A stretch of 64,000 nt of DNA. It comes from Ailanthus altissimus (Eukaryota > Streptophyta > Magnoliopsida > Sapindales > Simaroubaceae). Shown here in pieces: positions 1-12,361 of the stretch. The stretch lies in contig OX327700.1 in NCBI GenBank assembly GCA_946807835.1, positions 23,720,001 through 23,784,000 of the forward strand, given 5' to 3'. Numbering within the stretch: position 1 is the first letter of the stretch; every line of letters begins with the position of its first letter. The notes beneath the pieces were generated by a model. That model was not told the DNA's origin. It made no database searches and worked only from the letters and a program-made list of their open reading frames with translations. Both the position numbers and the translations under genes were made by a program.

Positions 1-180
1 GATTAAAATTCATTCCAATATGTTCAATCTAATTATTAGACCTCTACCTTGCTTGATACAAAAATCTTTCCCCAATGTACAATATTCATTTTATAATTGG
101 GTAAAAAATTGTGTTAAAGTGGGGGCTTGATCCTTCTCCTACCTATATTTTTATATATTATTTTTAATAAAGATAGACTT

Positions 181-375
181 ATATTGTTAATAGGTGCTTT
201 AATAAGCACCATTGGAATCAAATCATTATCTTTATGTAAATCCATCAGCTAATTTCAGTAAGAAAGTTTCTTTCTGAAAGCAAAGTTCGGTAACCAATTC
301 CAATAAAAAAGTGTTGAGGATGATCTTATGTTGTTAATGGATGCTTATCACTGGAATCAAATCATTAGTCTTTTA
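181..375. repeat. Imperfect direct repeat, two units
   Basis: A unit of about 50 bp at 181-234 recurs at 328-375. Both contain a TTGTTAAT core followed by TGGAATCAAATCATTA. The second copy ends directly at the poly-C run. No coding potential is seen in 1-740. Confidence 0.6.
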
Positions 376-377
376 TC

Positions 378-378
<1 letters not shown>

Positions 379-417
<39 letters not shown>
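379..417 (+). repeat. Homopolymer C tract of 39 bases
   Basis: An uninterrupted run of 39 C residues stands in otherwise AT-rich DNA, just after an imperfect direct repeat. Runs this long are rare in plant nuclear DNA. It could be a true slippage tract, a G-quadruplex or i-motif-forming site, or an assembly or sequencing artefact. The exact length is unlikely to be reliable. Confidence 0.9.
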
Positions 418-740
418 ACCCAATTCACACAGAAATCTTAAACTAGTAATCTAAAAAAAAAAACGAATGAAAAAAATTGAGAAATGTCAACAATAGTGTA
501 GATTCAAACTCTAATAGTGTTTCTTTTAGAAAAAAAAAAAACTCTAATAATGTAGACATAAAGCGCATTTATTATCATCCCAACTATATTTAAAAAGTAA
601 ATTTCGGCCCTGTTTAAAACATGGTATAGTAAAAATATAAAACATTTAACCTTCTTATTTGAAAGGAACTTTGTAAAAATATAAGAGGCTTGGCTAATTT
701 AATGTAAACATCGTCGGGTCTCGTGCACTTTTATTTTTTA

Positions 741-1064
741 TAGTATTACACATACATAATTAAAATATAAATTTTATATCTTAAATCATTTTTTATAGTA
801 GTAATACACATAATTAAAATATAAATTTTGTGTCTTAAATTTTATATCTTAAATTATTTTTTATAATAATTCACAAAACTAAAATATAAATTTTGTATCT
901 TAAATGATTATCATTAATTAGTGACTATCACTTATCATTAATTCATTTTTAACTTTTTACTTCTAATATGATAATTGTCAAATACTAGTTAACAATTAAA
1001 ATATTAAATGTCACAGTACTTAAGATACAAATTTTGTATCCAAATTATATATATAGTATTACTC
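741..1064. mobile_element. MITE-like inverted-repeat element
   Basis: The left end has TAGTATTAC, then AATTAAAATATAAATTTTATATCTTAAAT. The right end reads TTAAGATACAAATTTTGTATCC, then AATTATATATATAGTATTAC, which is roughly the inverse of the left end, so the segment could fold into a hairpin. The left arm is repeated about three times in tandem (741-788, 789-856, 857-909). It has no ORF, about 320 bp and AT-rich sequence, as in plant MITEs. I could not define a clean target-site duplication, so the family is unassigned. Confidence 0.5.
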
Positions 1065-2848
1065 TATTTTCTAATAGAAATTTATCCTTATTAATCGCAA
1101 AGGACTTCTGAAAAACATGGAAACAGAATTAATTTGACTTCATGAAAACTATCCCGTATTTTTCTTATGTATAACAAAATAATAATAATAATAATATTTA
1201 AGCAATTAAAGCAGAGCATAATTGCTATTGTTCTAGGCACAATTTCACCTCAGAATGAAACTTCGAGCATAATCTTTCTCGAGTTGCTGCCATCTCATCA
1301 TAATCAACTAATTCAATGCACAAGAATTGGTTTACATCTTATCGATTGAAGAAATATAAGCTAAAGAAAAATATACGTGGCCAAAGATAGCATCAAGACG
1401 GGGACAGATTGAGGGTTGTGTATGTCAACCTCCTTGCTACATGACCACAAGAAGCCAAGTGTATATATATCTATTGTTAAACTAAGGCGTTTACAATGAT
1501 TTGTCTATACTCGAAAAAGGGCTATCTTTACTCCTAAATTAAAGAAAAATATTTTTTCACATCTTAGTAAGATACTTGAATTTTATACCTTCGAAATTGA
1601 AGGTAAAAAAGTGGGAATCACAGCTAAAAGGTGGTTCTCAATTTGTTAATCAAGTACAAAATTAACTTGTTTGAATAAATTTGATTTATTAAGAGATGCA
1701 AAACTTTCCTTAACAAGAAATATTGAAAAAGATGTTGAGATTGGTAATGTTGATAAGATTTTTGTACAGCAAATCAAGCAAATTACTAAAATGTTACACA
1801 ACTTTGCTTAGTGGCATCTTAGGAAACAAAAGTGAGATGAATAATACTATATTTCTTTAATCATTATCTCAATTTTTTCTTTTCTATCGCAATAATGTGT
1901 CCTTCATCAATTATATTGTTCATTATAATGACTTCTAAATTAATTTAATATATTATTTTATCATAAACTGAAGAATGGGGATTAAAAATAACTTTAAATA
2001 ATACTTTAAAAAAAAGTAGTATTTTTGAAAGAACTATATCCATATTTTGAGACTTTGAAGGTTGAAGCATGGTATTACTGGATTTGTATTCCAGATATAA
2101 ACTAGATTTAAATAATAGTTGTTATAAAGTGAAAACACCGAATGTACTCTAAACCTGATGAGAATAATTGTAAAACGTATAATAACCGCAACTGACGAAA
2201 GATTACATCGTCTTATATTAAAAATAACAAGAAAATAAAAATTGCAAGATAATAAGATCGCCTTATAATATAAAAAAAATTGAGCCTATTATATGATGAG
2301 ATCGATGAACTCATTTTCAGATATTTATGTATATACAGTAGAATGATGCTAGCACCATCATGAACAAATAATCTGTCAATATATGATGCTTGAGAAACCA
2401 TGTCTATAAACGAACCGTTATCTAACTGGGTGCTCCGAATGCGAGAGATAAAAGAGACTTCATTTACCTTGGCAACCCCTTAAATATGTCCGAGATTATT
2501 CAAGGATCCGTTGTGCAAACACAGTTCATCGATCGGATATTATGCCTGCAAACACCAATACACGATGAAGTTCATGTGTAGTACATATATTTAACAATGG
2601 TCTCATGGTTTTGGATTTTTTTAATTATTTCTTCTGGTGCAAAAGATTGATTCCAAAAGATAAATGTAATTACCAAGTCTGGTCCCGAGATCCTCGTTAC
2701 CTGCGGCGGCAATCCTGCTCGGTCATATCAGCCACGTGCTGCTAAGTGCTAAAAGCTAGGCTTTCATGCTTTACTCTTTTATCTAGATGGCCAAGATTTA
2801 AAGATCCTATTGTAAGGGCAAATAAATGATTAATTGCATTCTATTCTA

Positions 2849-2851
<3 letters not shown>
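1065..2851. other. AT-rich DNA, no gene recognised
   Basis: No long ORF, RNA gene or repeat family was recognised. Short ORFs here (for example 60 aa at 1167-1349 and 62 aa at 2213-2401) have low-complexity or unremarkable translations. Confidence 0.4.

Positions 2852-2877
<26 letters not shown>
2852..2877. repeat. (TA)n microsatellite
   Basis: A run of about 13 TA units preceded by short CTATT repeats (TTCTATTCTATTC). Confidence 0.9.
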
Positions 2878-2879
<2 letters not shown>

Positions 2880-3285
2880 CCTATGATCTCTGAACGTAAT
2901 GATACTTTGACAACTTAAACACATATACGTACACATATTAAGGCTTAATAATTAAGAAGGGATCATGAACAATTCTGAAGAACTGCTTGTGCGCAAGTCA
3001 AAGCTCAATATATGCATTTGTCATTCTATTTGCCATACTATAAAATATTATATGTGGTCTTCCCTGTGAGCAACACAATTCATAAGACGAGGGCCACCAC
3101 ATTATCTGATTCTCTCTACTAATTCTATAGTCATATTGTTGATTCTTCATATATTTCTGTTCGCTAAGTTAATATCTTTCATCTTTTAGTATAATTTAAC
3201 CGGATAATCTTGCCCCAGAAGTAAGCAAGTCAATGAGGTATGCAAGTATGAACAGGTTACTTTCTGGTCCACCAAAACTATGAGC

Positions 3286-3397
3286 AAGAACAAGATCTAG
3301 CTTTTTTCCAATTCATTAAAAAGATGTAAGTGATTAAAGAGAAGAACAAGATCTAGCTTTTTTCCAATTCATTAAAAAGATATAAGTAATTAAAGAG
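3286..3397. repeat. 56-bp tandem duplication
   Basis: Two adjacent nearly identical 56-bp units start AAGAACAAGATCTAGC and contain TTTTTTCCAATTC. They differ at only two or three positions (for example GTAAGTG versus ATAAGTA). A third partial start (AGAACTAGG) follows at 3399. The low divergence suggests a recent tandem duplication. Confidence 0.85.
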
Positions 3398-3834
3398 AAG
3401 AACTAGGGCTACCTTTTTCTTTTTGAAAGAAGAACTAGGTCTAAAATTTGACCATAAGCAAGTTCGTATATACTAGTTAGAACTAAATTCCAATAATTAA
3501 ACTCTAGATGGAAATCATGAAGATAATGATCAAAAGATTAAACCATTTTGTCATTATTTTTCATGTTATTAATTAAGAAAATTTTGAAGACAAATGTATT
3601 AAGCAAAATATTGAGATGATAATCAGGTAAAATTTGGCCTTAAGCGATGGTATATATCTGCAAACCCTAGGCTATCATTAGTAGTGAAATAACTTGAAAA
3701 AGCCCTAAATGTGGGAGGACTACATAATTACCTACAAGTAAAATATTCAGATGATTAAGAAGCCCCCTTGCGAATTGATCTTCCGCGGTTCCTAAAAATT
3801 CTTGAAAACCCTTTTGAAACACAACTACCTACAC

Positions 3835-3859
3835 AGAGAGAGAGAGAGAGAGAGAGAGA
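3835..3859. repeat. (AG)n microsatellite
   Basis: About 12 AG units. GA/CT microsatellites are common in plant promoters and 5' leaders. A (CG)n run (CGCGCGCGCG) follows near 3923. Confidence 0.9.
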
Positions 3860-4512
3860 CTATTAAATCTTTACAAACTCCATCATGCATATAAACTGTG
3901 AGTGAGTCGTACATCGATCTCACGCGCGCGCGCTCATACAAAGAAATTAAAGGAAGAAGAAAACGATTTACACATACATAAGGAGAAGATAGCTCACACT
4001 CACACATCAACAAAACGACCAGAGTTACTGGTAGTAGTGAGTCGATCGAAACAGCCAAAATGGCATTCATCTGCATCTACACCTGCACCTTCACCTTTAC
4101 CTTCTTGCTTAATGCATTGGGTTTCGAAACAGAACCAAATGGCACAACAAGAGAAAGATGCAGGTGCAAATGCAGATAAAGGCTACATCTTAGCAAGCTG
4201 TACTCCCACTGAAACACTGCCACTACTTACACAGAGCTATTATACATATTAATATGCAATACTAACATGGAGCTGGCAATTTATATTTATATATATCTGA
4301 CAACTAATATCCCAAGTGTTAGGGAAGAGTCTACGATATTATTTATAGAGAGAAGATAAAAGGATTTGAATTGAGTTTGGAAAATATCTATCTATCAATA
4401 TTAATTAATAAATATTATGTCAACAGTAGTGGAATAAAGAAGATAGTCATTTCTCATTTATGTCTGCTGATCTATAGCCTGTTGCATGATGCAAACCAGA
4501 CTGGTCCAAAGC

Positions 4513-4577
4513 CACGTGATGCAATGCCGCGGAGCACGTGGGTGTTGATGATTTAACTAATTATATTTTGCCACGTG
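4513..4577. promoter_or_regulatory. Cluster of three G-box (CACGTG) sites
   Basis: CACGTG occurs at 4513-4518, 4535-4540 and 4572-4577, in contexts CCACGTGA, GCACGTGG and CCACGTGT. A CGCGTGG variant follows near 4620. G-boxes and related ABREs bind plant bZIP and bHLH factors, and clusters often mark light- or ABA-responsive promoters. I see no certain downstream gene in the window, so the target is unknown. This stretch (about 3.6-4.8 kb) is the least repeat-like part of the left end. Confidence 0.45.
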
Positions 4578-4799
4578 TTCTCTCGCATCTGACAGTCCAC
4601 CTGAAATAACTCTTTAACCGCGTGGAGATGTTATTCTGATTTCTGAGTGGGCAAGGTAATCTCTAAGTTTGGACAAAAACGAAAGTGTCTTCTGTTATCA
4701 GTCACTCTCTATCTATCATGCACTCAGTCACAACACAACACAAAAAAATGAAACTAGAGGAGCTAGGCTGTCAATGGGACCCTTCTTATCCTCATCCCC

Positions 4800-6640
4800 T
4801 TTTTTACACAAACACGAGAAATGCTAATATAGCGATTGTTCATAGTGGCGACTGGCAAATGTGACAGCAATTAGATTATGTGAACATAATATTAATATCT
4901 CGTGTGACAATCAGCTCATACCAAATACTATAATTAATCCTTAGCACATTCACGTTAGTGGCTTTAATAAGTGGATGTCTTGTCTATCCTTTTCTTATCG
5001 TGTTTAAGAACAACCGGGTAATGCATCTTGTTTTAGAGTTGCTAATTAGTGGATGAATTCAGTATAAATTCGGTGAACTATCCTTGTATTAGGTTCTGTA
5101 GAATTGAGGGTCAATAAATTGGCTGGCTTGACCAAGCCCTCGAGCATTAGGTCGATCAGTTTTAATTAGACGACAGGAGGTGGAATTTGTGTCCATATAA
5201 ACTCATATATGTTTCAATAATTCAACCGATGTCAATTTGTTTCTACCGCTGTCATCTCTCATTTATTCTGTATATTATATATTCATATGATATTCTTAAA
5301 TACTGTTGCTAAACAAAACTTTTCCCGGGCTCAAGTCAAAATTCGGATGCATATTAAGTATGTATAATCAAGTAAAATATGTGGATTCAAGCTATTCTTT
5401 TGGAGCATTATCTATAAGTTATGGTTTAGCAAGTACAAACTTGTATTATGTTTAAAGCCTAAAGTATGTGGACCACTAGATTAAAATTTACTCAAAGATT
5501 ATTTAATTTAAAATAAGAGTAAGCTCATGTTACTAATTATAAGATTATACTAAGTAATATCTAAAGTATGTGAACTCCTAAACTAAAGTTTACTCAATAA
5601 GTATTTAATTGAAAATAAATATAAATTTCAGTAAATTAACGGAGAAACACAGTCTCAATAAAACAATATTGATTCCTTCCTAAAATAAAATATAATAATT
5701 TTTTATTTTAATTCATCTCTAATAATTATATTAAAGTTTTATTTAGAATAAAATAATATTTTTGCTACTTTTATTTATCACATTTGTTTTTTTTTTAAAG
5801 TTAAAAACTCATTAAATAAATTGTCTTAAATTAGAAAAATGGTCAAATAAAGAGTCAACCCTAATACAACCCTAACAATATAAATAAATTACATATTTAC
5901 GTGAAAAATAACTTAGCACAAGCTGAACATAAGTTAAGACAACCTTAGAACATAGGCAAACATTATCTTCTTTACTACAAGAAAAAAAAAAGAAAAAAAA
6001 CCAACAAAAACAAAAACAAAACAAAGCCCTCAGTTATATTAGGGTACATGATGCCTTTACTATTCTTTTTCTTTCTATGTACTTTATACAAGAACCTACT
6101 CATCACCATTGTTATATGTTACCCTATAATTATACACATCGCAGATAAATTCTAAGGACTCAAACACAAGGTTTTAGGAGCATATTTCCCTTAACCTTCA
6201 TAAAATTATGGTTTTACAACATAAACCCTAACTTGCATTGCACGTTACAATCTGACATATGTTCTATAACATTCTTTATCATCTCAAGAAATCCAATCAA
6301 GATCATAAGCAACCTTACTTTGTTTCATTAATACGAAAGCTACCTCATAGATGCATAGGCTTATAATTAGTTCAACAATGACCATAACAATATACTAGCC
6401 AAGTTAGTAGGAATGTCATTACTGGGGGTTAACGGGTATGTTGTACCTCGCAATATAGACTTGTGAGATGTTATGAATAAAAATAAGAAAAAGAAGTTCC
6501 TCGAAATAGCATGGCTAGACAAAATTTAAATTTTTCTCAAAAAGGCTAAGCCAGATTGCCTTTATTATCAGAAGCAAGTACTCAACAGGCACATCATTTA
6601 CTACTTATGACGGTTTTACAAGCCTAGCCAATCTAAAAGG
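4800..6640. other. AT-rich DNA with an imperfect direct repeat, no gene recognised
   Basis: A repeat of about 60 bp (CTAAAGTATGTG core followed by TTTACTCAA) is present at 5458-5517 and again at 5560-5618, roughly 100 bp apart. Otherwise no ORF, RNA gene or element was recognised. Confidence 0.4.
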
Positions 6641-7200
6641 AAAGTTTCTAATCATTTTAAAGAAGTATGAAAACACCTACAACCACAGAGCCCATTATAG
6701 GCTCAAATGACAAGATTTCTCTTGCTCTAAAATATATGCAAGGTAGTTCTTTTATAGTCACTGAAAAGCTAGAGGAAATTAATTTGACCCTTGATAAAGA
6801 GAAGCAAAAGCTCGTATTAGTAAGCATTAAGCTTTTAAATAAGAAAAATAATTCACTTAATAGCTTACTAAAGAGGTACAGTGACATATTTGCATGGGAT
6901 ACTTGGCCTAAACCCCCAGATAATTTGTCATATGCTTAATGTACAGCCTGGGCTTAAGCCAGTTAAATAGTCACACCATAGTTTTCATCATTACTTAGAG
7001 CAGAAGATCAAGAAGGAAGTAGATAATCTAACAACCTGGTTGGCCAACATAGTTCTTATAAAAAAAAATAGCCAAATTAGCATTTGTGTTCACTTTTGGG
7101 ACCTCAACAAGGCTTGTCCCAAGGATGATTATCACAACGATTATTACCACTTGGCTGCAATGAAAGGATAAGCACTCCACCACCCCATCAACGGAAAGTG
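6640..7200 (+). pseudogene. Ty3/gypsy (Tat-type) reverse transcriptase fragment
   Basis: A 90-aa open stretch (6667-6939) contains LLKRYSDIFAWD, the motif just before the RT domain of plant Ty3/gypsy polyproteins. Continuing in shifted frames to about 7160 one reads LTTWLANIVLIKKN and DLNKACPKDD, matching the Tat/Retand-type RT N-terminus (WLANVVPVPKKNG...DLNKACPKD). Stop codons and frameshifts interrupt it. The catalytic F/YxDD part is absent, and the sequence runs into non-coding repeats. It is a dead fragment of a polyprotein. Assignment to Tat rather than another gypsy clade rests on the NKACPKD signature. Confidence 0.75.
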
Positions 7201-7254
7201 ATTAAAGTACTACTACCGCTAGATGTTAATGTTCATCTTAATAAGTGCAACATG

Positions 7255-8520
7255 CACACTTATGACACATAAAGCTTTATGTAAAGCACAAATCCTATTC
7301 ATAAAGTGGATGGCTAAGCCTTGGCATTATTCCCAAGCACACTCTCTACTCATATAGTAGATCACTAAGCCTTAACGTTATTCCCAAGCATACTAAGCCT
7401 TGGCATTATTCCTAAGCACACTTGACATTGTTCCCAAATACATTTGTCATGGCGTTGATCCTAGGCACTCATTACCAATCCTATTAGTGGATGGACTTTG
7501 AGTTGAACTGAAGCAAGTACACTTCTCTTATGAGCAAGGTCTTATAATGTGCTTAAGTTAAATCTCAAACAAGCACTCATCATATACACATATGCCCATG
7601 ACCATTGCAAAACACGAAAGACTAATTTTAGAGGTTAAGTTCCTCCCTTGGAGTAGCACTCAATGGCGAGTTTATCACTTTTACTCAATAAAGTGAAAAG
7701 TTGACAATAGATTGTATCATTCACTTAGAGTTATCCTATAAAGAATGCCATCTTAAACAAAGTGTTTAGTGAGTTCACGTTATTTTGAGTGCCACTCTAA
7801 ATGGCATTACCCATATTGGTAGTATAAAAGTTTGCATTGAAGTTGGAATCTTAACAGGGTCTTGCACTCCACAATATCTCATGCCAGTACAGTCATGGAA
7901 ATCTGTGTTGTTTAAGACCTTATATGGAAAGAGTCACCAAATAAACTTCTCGTGCACATCATAAAAGTCTGTAATTTGCTAAAACTATTATGTTGTCCCA
8001 ATTTTCCTTATTTCTTAGATGCTTTATAAGGAAAATGTCCCACATAGGCTACCCATGTCGAAATAATCTCGTGGAAGCACGCAAGGCCCAAATTGCCTCA
8101 TGAAAAATATTCTATGTTGACTACATCTACCTAGGTATATAGAAGCCCGTGACCAATGGTGTGTAAATGCCTCATGGCATGGTTCTCATAGAAAATGCCC
8201 ATGTTCTCCCATGAATGCTTGGATATTTATAAAAGCTTTCATGGCATTATTCCTATATCAAGATGCCTCCACAATGTTGTGTCTATAGAGAAGCCTCCAT
8301 GACATGAATCTCATGTTAGATGCCTTCATAGTGTGGTCCTTATGAAAGAAGCCTTCATGACATCGTTCTCATGTAAGATAACTTTATAGTAATGTTCATG
8401 TGAAGAGACCTTTATAATAACGCCCATACACAATATACCTTGACATAATTATATCATGAAAAAAGTCTGTATAGCAAAATTCTAATATTATGAACCCTTA
8501 TAGAGAAGACCCATAAGAAG
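7255..8520. repeat. Degenerate short-unit repeat region
   Basis: At 7260-7500 variants of AAGCCTTGGCATTATTCC and CCCAAGCACACT recur several times. At 8080-8460 variants of GCCTTCATGACATGGTTCTC and ATGTTAGATGCC recur with irregular spacing. The units are strongly diverged. This probably represents the untranslated or LTR part of the decayed Tat-type element whose RT fragment lies just upstream. No ORF is seen. Confidence 0.45.
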
Positions 8521-8629
8521 ATGTTTGAGTGAAACAACTGGAATACAAATAACAACTCAATTACAGTGAGGCCTACCCATAAAGGGTCGGATATAGCCAA
8601 GGTACTAACATATGTCGTAGATAGAACAT

Positions 8630-8711
8630 CATTATAATTGGTTAGCCAAAGTAGGTGCAAATTAGCAAAACCTTATAATAGCATAATCTAAGTTACAAAG
8701 GGCGAGGTTAA
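8630..8711. repeat. Dispersed degenerate repeat (AATCTAAGTTACAAAGGGCGAGG)
   Basis: A motif built around AGCAAAACCTTAT followed by TAATCTAAGTTACAAAGG and GCGAGGTTA ends here, next to the family D element. Diverged copies occur at 41807-41832, about 42100-42155, 42190-42250 and 42500-42560. It appears to be an older repeat family into which the large nest was inserted. Confidence 0.5.
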
Positions 8712-10148
8712 TACTATGTTGTTTCTAATTACAAATTAAATGCAAGTATACATATTGCAACAAATAATACAATGTTAAATTGGATGTCGAACACATAAGG
8801 AATTAATATGTATTTTTTTTATCCAAGTACTAAAATTGTATCTTCTTATTTTTATTCAGAAAATCAATGCCTCATTTGAAATTAAAATAAAACTAAATTT
8901 ATTAATGCAAATAATCTAAAATTATCACAACTAGCAAATTATGAAAACCATAATAAAGAAAGCCTAGGATTATAACTATTCCTCAATATATTTTTCTAGG
9001 TTACTTACTCTTAATATTTAATCCCTCAATTTCATTATTGGTTAAGATACTAACCTCTTTATTAGATTCTTTCAATGATCAAGTTAATATATCTTAAATT
9101 ACCAATTACCTATATTCCTATAGTAACTTGATAAAATTAAGATTCATTAAGTTCAAGTCCTTTTAACCATACATGACATATAGGTATATTACTATCTTAC
9201 AGCGAAACTTATAGATATTACTCTGTAATCGTGTATCAAATTACCCTAGGCTAAACACAAGGATATATTTTACAAATTTATGAATTTGTTCCTCAATCAA
9301 TCAATAACTGGTTAGGTATATTGAAAGCATTAAGTTCAAATAATTTTGATAATAAAACTTAGTTCATAAAATATTAAAAAGTATAACAATTAAACACACA
9401 TATTGAGTTCAAACTATAATCCTAGAAAATAAAATTAGTTCATGATTACAAGAGAATAAAGGCAAGAAATAATTAAAAATGTGATACAACTAGAAAGCAA
9501 ACCAAGATTGATATTCTTTGAATTTACCTTGCAATTGGTTGATCTCTTTAGAATATGCCAAAATCTTTTGCTACTCTTGATATGCGTGAAACTCTCTCTT
9601 TAAATTGTTTTAAATTATGGTCTATTTGCTCTAAAAAGCCTAAGTTGTGAATCTCTTAAAAGCTAAGACGAATGGACTTTTTATAGGGAAGTATTGAAAT
9701 TTTAGAGTTGTATTTAAAATTTGATTAAGAATCGCACCAATGCTGGGGCATTCTCTTATCAACACTAGGGCATTGTCTCGCTGCAGCGGTAGTTACTAAA
9801 TGCCGGAGCGTTAAGCCTTGAAAAATAATGTTAAAAAATTAGTTATATCATTAGGGCAATGGCTTGATGGCACTAGAATGGTACAGGTTCTGGAATTATC
9901 ACCGCAGTGTTCTTCATCTATTGTTAAAGCGTCTGTCCTCCTATAAACACTAGAGTGTTCAATCTCTTATTGTTACGGCACTCATCCGTAACTTTCCAAA
10001 TTTTGCATTTAAGTCTAGATTTATGATTTTGACTCTAATTTTTGTAATTTTGCTCCAATTTCTTTATTTTTCATTTTTAATGCTCAATCCCTATAAAATT
10101 CCTTAGTACTTAAAAACAAATAATTCATAAATCAAATAGAGACAAAAT

Positions 10149-12333
10149 TGTTGGGTGTGTTGTACAAATTAACTAGGGTGCTTGCATGTGGGTTGTGTTC
10201 ATCATACAAACAATATACATATCTCATACATATATGTGCACAGCGGAAGATTATATACAATGAACACAGAAAATACATATTTGATTAAATTGAAATTCGA
10301 AATTGAGAAATATCACCAATTAAGCCTTTGGATTAATTTTCTTTGAAGTCCACCATGAAATGAATCTTTGATCAATCCTAGCAATCAACAAGGGTGGGTT
10401 TGATTGTCTAGAATGGCAGCATCTTAATCCAGCATATGTGTTTAACTCTTAAACATGATTTAAAGTTAAACTATTTAACTTAATTAAATTTGTTTTTCCT
10501 TTTATTCAACTCTTGAATAAATAAAACAAATCTTATTTTTAGTTATTACATTTAGTAACCATTTATCTAATTTGTTTTGTTGTTCTAACACTTAAAACAC
10601 AAAACAAACAATTTCAATTTCTCAAATTGAAATGGCTCCTAAAATTGCAAAACCTAAAACTAAAAACTTCTTTATTTTCAATTTCATTTCACTTTATATA
10701 TATTAATGCATAAATCCAAACTAATTTGAATTTCATTTGCATTTCATTTGGCTTAACCTAACCTTAGTTAACATTTAACTATAGTTAGATTATTTTAACT
10801 TAACCTTTAAGTTAATAAATATTTAATTACTTTAACCATAGTTAACTAACTTAACCATGGTTAGGTTAACCTTTACTTAACCTTTAAGTAAGGTTAACTT
10901 AACTTAACTATTTGGTTAACTTTTAACCTTAGTTAAGTTAAATCATTTATTTAACAATTAAATAAATAAATATTTATTTTAATTATTTAACAATTAAATA
11001 ATCATAAAGTGAAATTACTTTTATATCCTTACTAGGTTACCAAGTTAACCTAAAGTGGGTCTCACTATTTAACCATATACTTTAGTTAACGTAACCTTAG
11101 TAATTGCTGAATTATACTGTATTGAACAATTCAATACGGTACACTGCCCAAGTGCTCAAAGAGTACATTTCATATTGGGACTCTCTAGGTCCACACCCGA
11201 CTTGTCAAATGGAACTATTCCATTAATCCGTATTCGATGCCCCACGCACACGTTACGAATATTACAAATCAGCGTGTCAGACCATACAAGTTGAGGTCAT
11301 AACGTATACGTATAATCCTTCCATCATTTATATCCTGGATGTGCGGGGATATAGATCAACACCATCAAATTCCCATTTGCTCATCCAATAATCTTATCTC
11401 CAGATTCGTATTTCGATCAACAATATGCGCAAACACTTTTGCTATATTGTTTAACCCTGTGGGAAACTCTTTTCCCGGGTTTATGCTTGTGGCCACAAGA
11501 CTTTATGAAATACAATCTCGGAGCATCGGATATACAACTTACCTATGTAAGCTGATGGATCCCTTATCTACGCACACCGGACTCCATGAGCATCGAACCA
11601 TACCCAGCGACACATAGCGGTCAGACCATGAAAGGTCTCTGACATATGTGGAACCAAAGCATGATGGATCATTCACAAGACTACCGTGGCGCTCAGGTCA
11701 AAGGTCCACGATTACTACTTAACTCGAGAGGACCTTCATTTGACGGTTTCATAGGATATCTATTGGGGTCCTCATGAGTCTGTTCAGTATCCAGTCCTGA
11801 CTGGATACCCGCATGCCTATACAAGCTCTAAGCACATGGTCAGCTAAGAACAACCATCTGAACTAGTCAGATATAGATATACACTAATCTATATATTGTG
11901 AATTCACCGATAGACCCGCATTGGTGATCATAGATCAGGAACATTATATTTGAGACATACTTACATAATAATATTTCTTAGCTCCTATTGCAACTCTTTG
12001 CAACTATATCATTACAAGTATACTCTCAGGTCTTTGTCCCATTATAGACAAGGTTCTAACTCTTTAGACCTCGCTGACTCTTATAAACTGATAACTATTA
12101 ATAGTGCTAAGTCTTAGCATTTATAACTCTCAGCTTTGATAACTATTAGTTCTGATCTAAACTCCTTTAGATCAGATCTGAACTCTTTCAAATCAAACAA
12201 TGTCTGTAATGTTACAAGCATTATACCATTTTAATATGATATTAATAATCTTTATTCAAAATGTTTACTGTATAAATATTAACATTTAATATTCATACAA
12301 TATTGGAATGACACGTGAGCACCAACTCCAACA
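10149..12333 (-). mobile_element. Solo LTR B1 (Ty1/copia-type), 2185 bp
   Basis: Perfect inverted ends TGTTGG...CCAACA and a 5-bp target-site duplication AAAAT (10144-10148 and 12334-12338) define a solo LTR inserted in LTR D. It is related to B2 (36701-38768), B3 (25626-41185) and B4 (45810-51531). B4 is attached to a minus-strand copia gag and primer-binding site, which gives the superfamily and fixes the transcriptional orientation as minus. A conserved block around 11330-11620 (GTGCGGGGATATAGATCA core) is shared by all copies. The 92-aa ORF at 11339-11617 is only LTR sequence. Confidence 0.85.
10750..10960. repeat. TTAACC/GGTTAA-rich palindromic tract inside LTR B1
   Basis: About 200 bp are dominated by alternating TTAACC, GGTTAA, AGTTAA and TTAACT words on both strands, for example CTTAACCATGGTTAGGTTAACC. 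The tract could fold into many alternative hairpins. The corresponding places in B2-B4 do not show such a strong tract. Confidence 0.6.
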
Positions 12334-12361
12334 AAAATATATATGTATTTTGTTCTTATCA

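Larger units (their letters stand above)
8717..12361 (-). mobile_element. Athila-like LTR, family D (3' LTR), split by solo LTR B1
   Basis: Plus-strand start TGTTGTTTC and end TTCTTATCA mirror the family C LTR ends (TGTTGTGTG...ATTATCA). Internal similarity to family C is visible, for example TGCAACAAATAATACA versus CGCAACAAGTAATATA. Without B1 and its duplication the LTR is about 1455 bp. It contains a GC-richer island (9750-9970) with GCTGGGGCATT-like repeats. Orientation is minus because the following internal sequence resembles the 3' end of minus-strand Athila element C. The flank before it is TACTA; no matching duplication was found at the far side. Confidence 0.7.

Noticed and set aside
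3902..4252. 116-aa plus-strand ORF (and an 83-aa minus-strand ORF) after the GA microsatellite
   Set aside because: The N-terminal part is translated microsatellite and low-complexity sequence; I recognise no domain and no splice context. Kept only as context for the G-box cluster.
7255..8520. CRISPR-like regular repeat-spacer pattern
   Set aside because: Repeats are degenerate and irregular in a plant nuclear context; no array structure.
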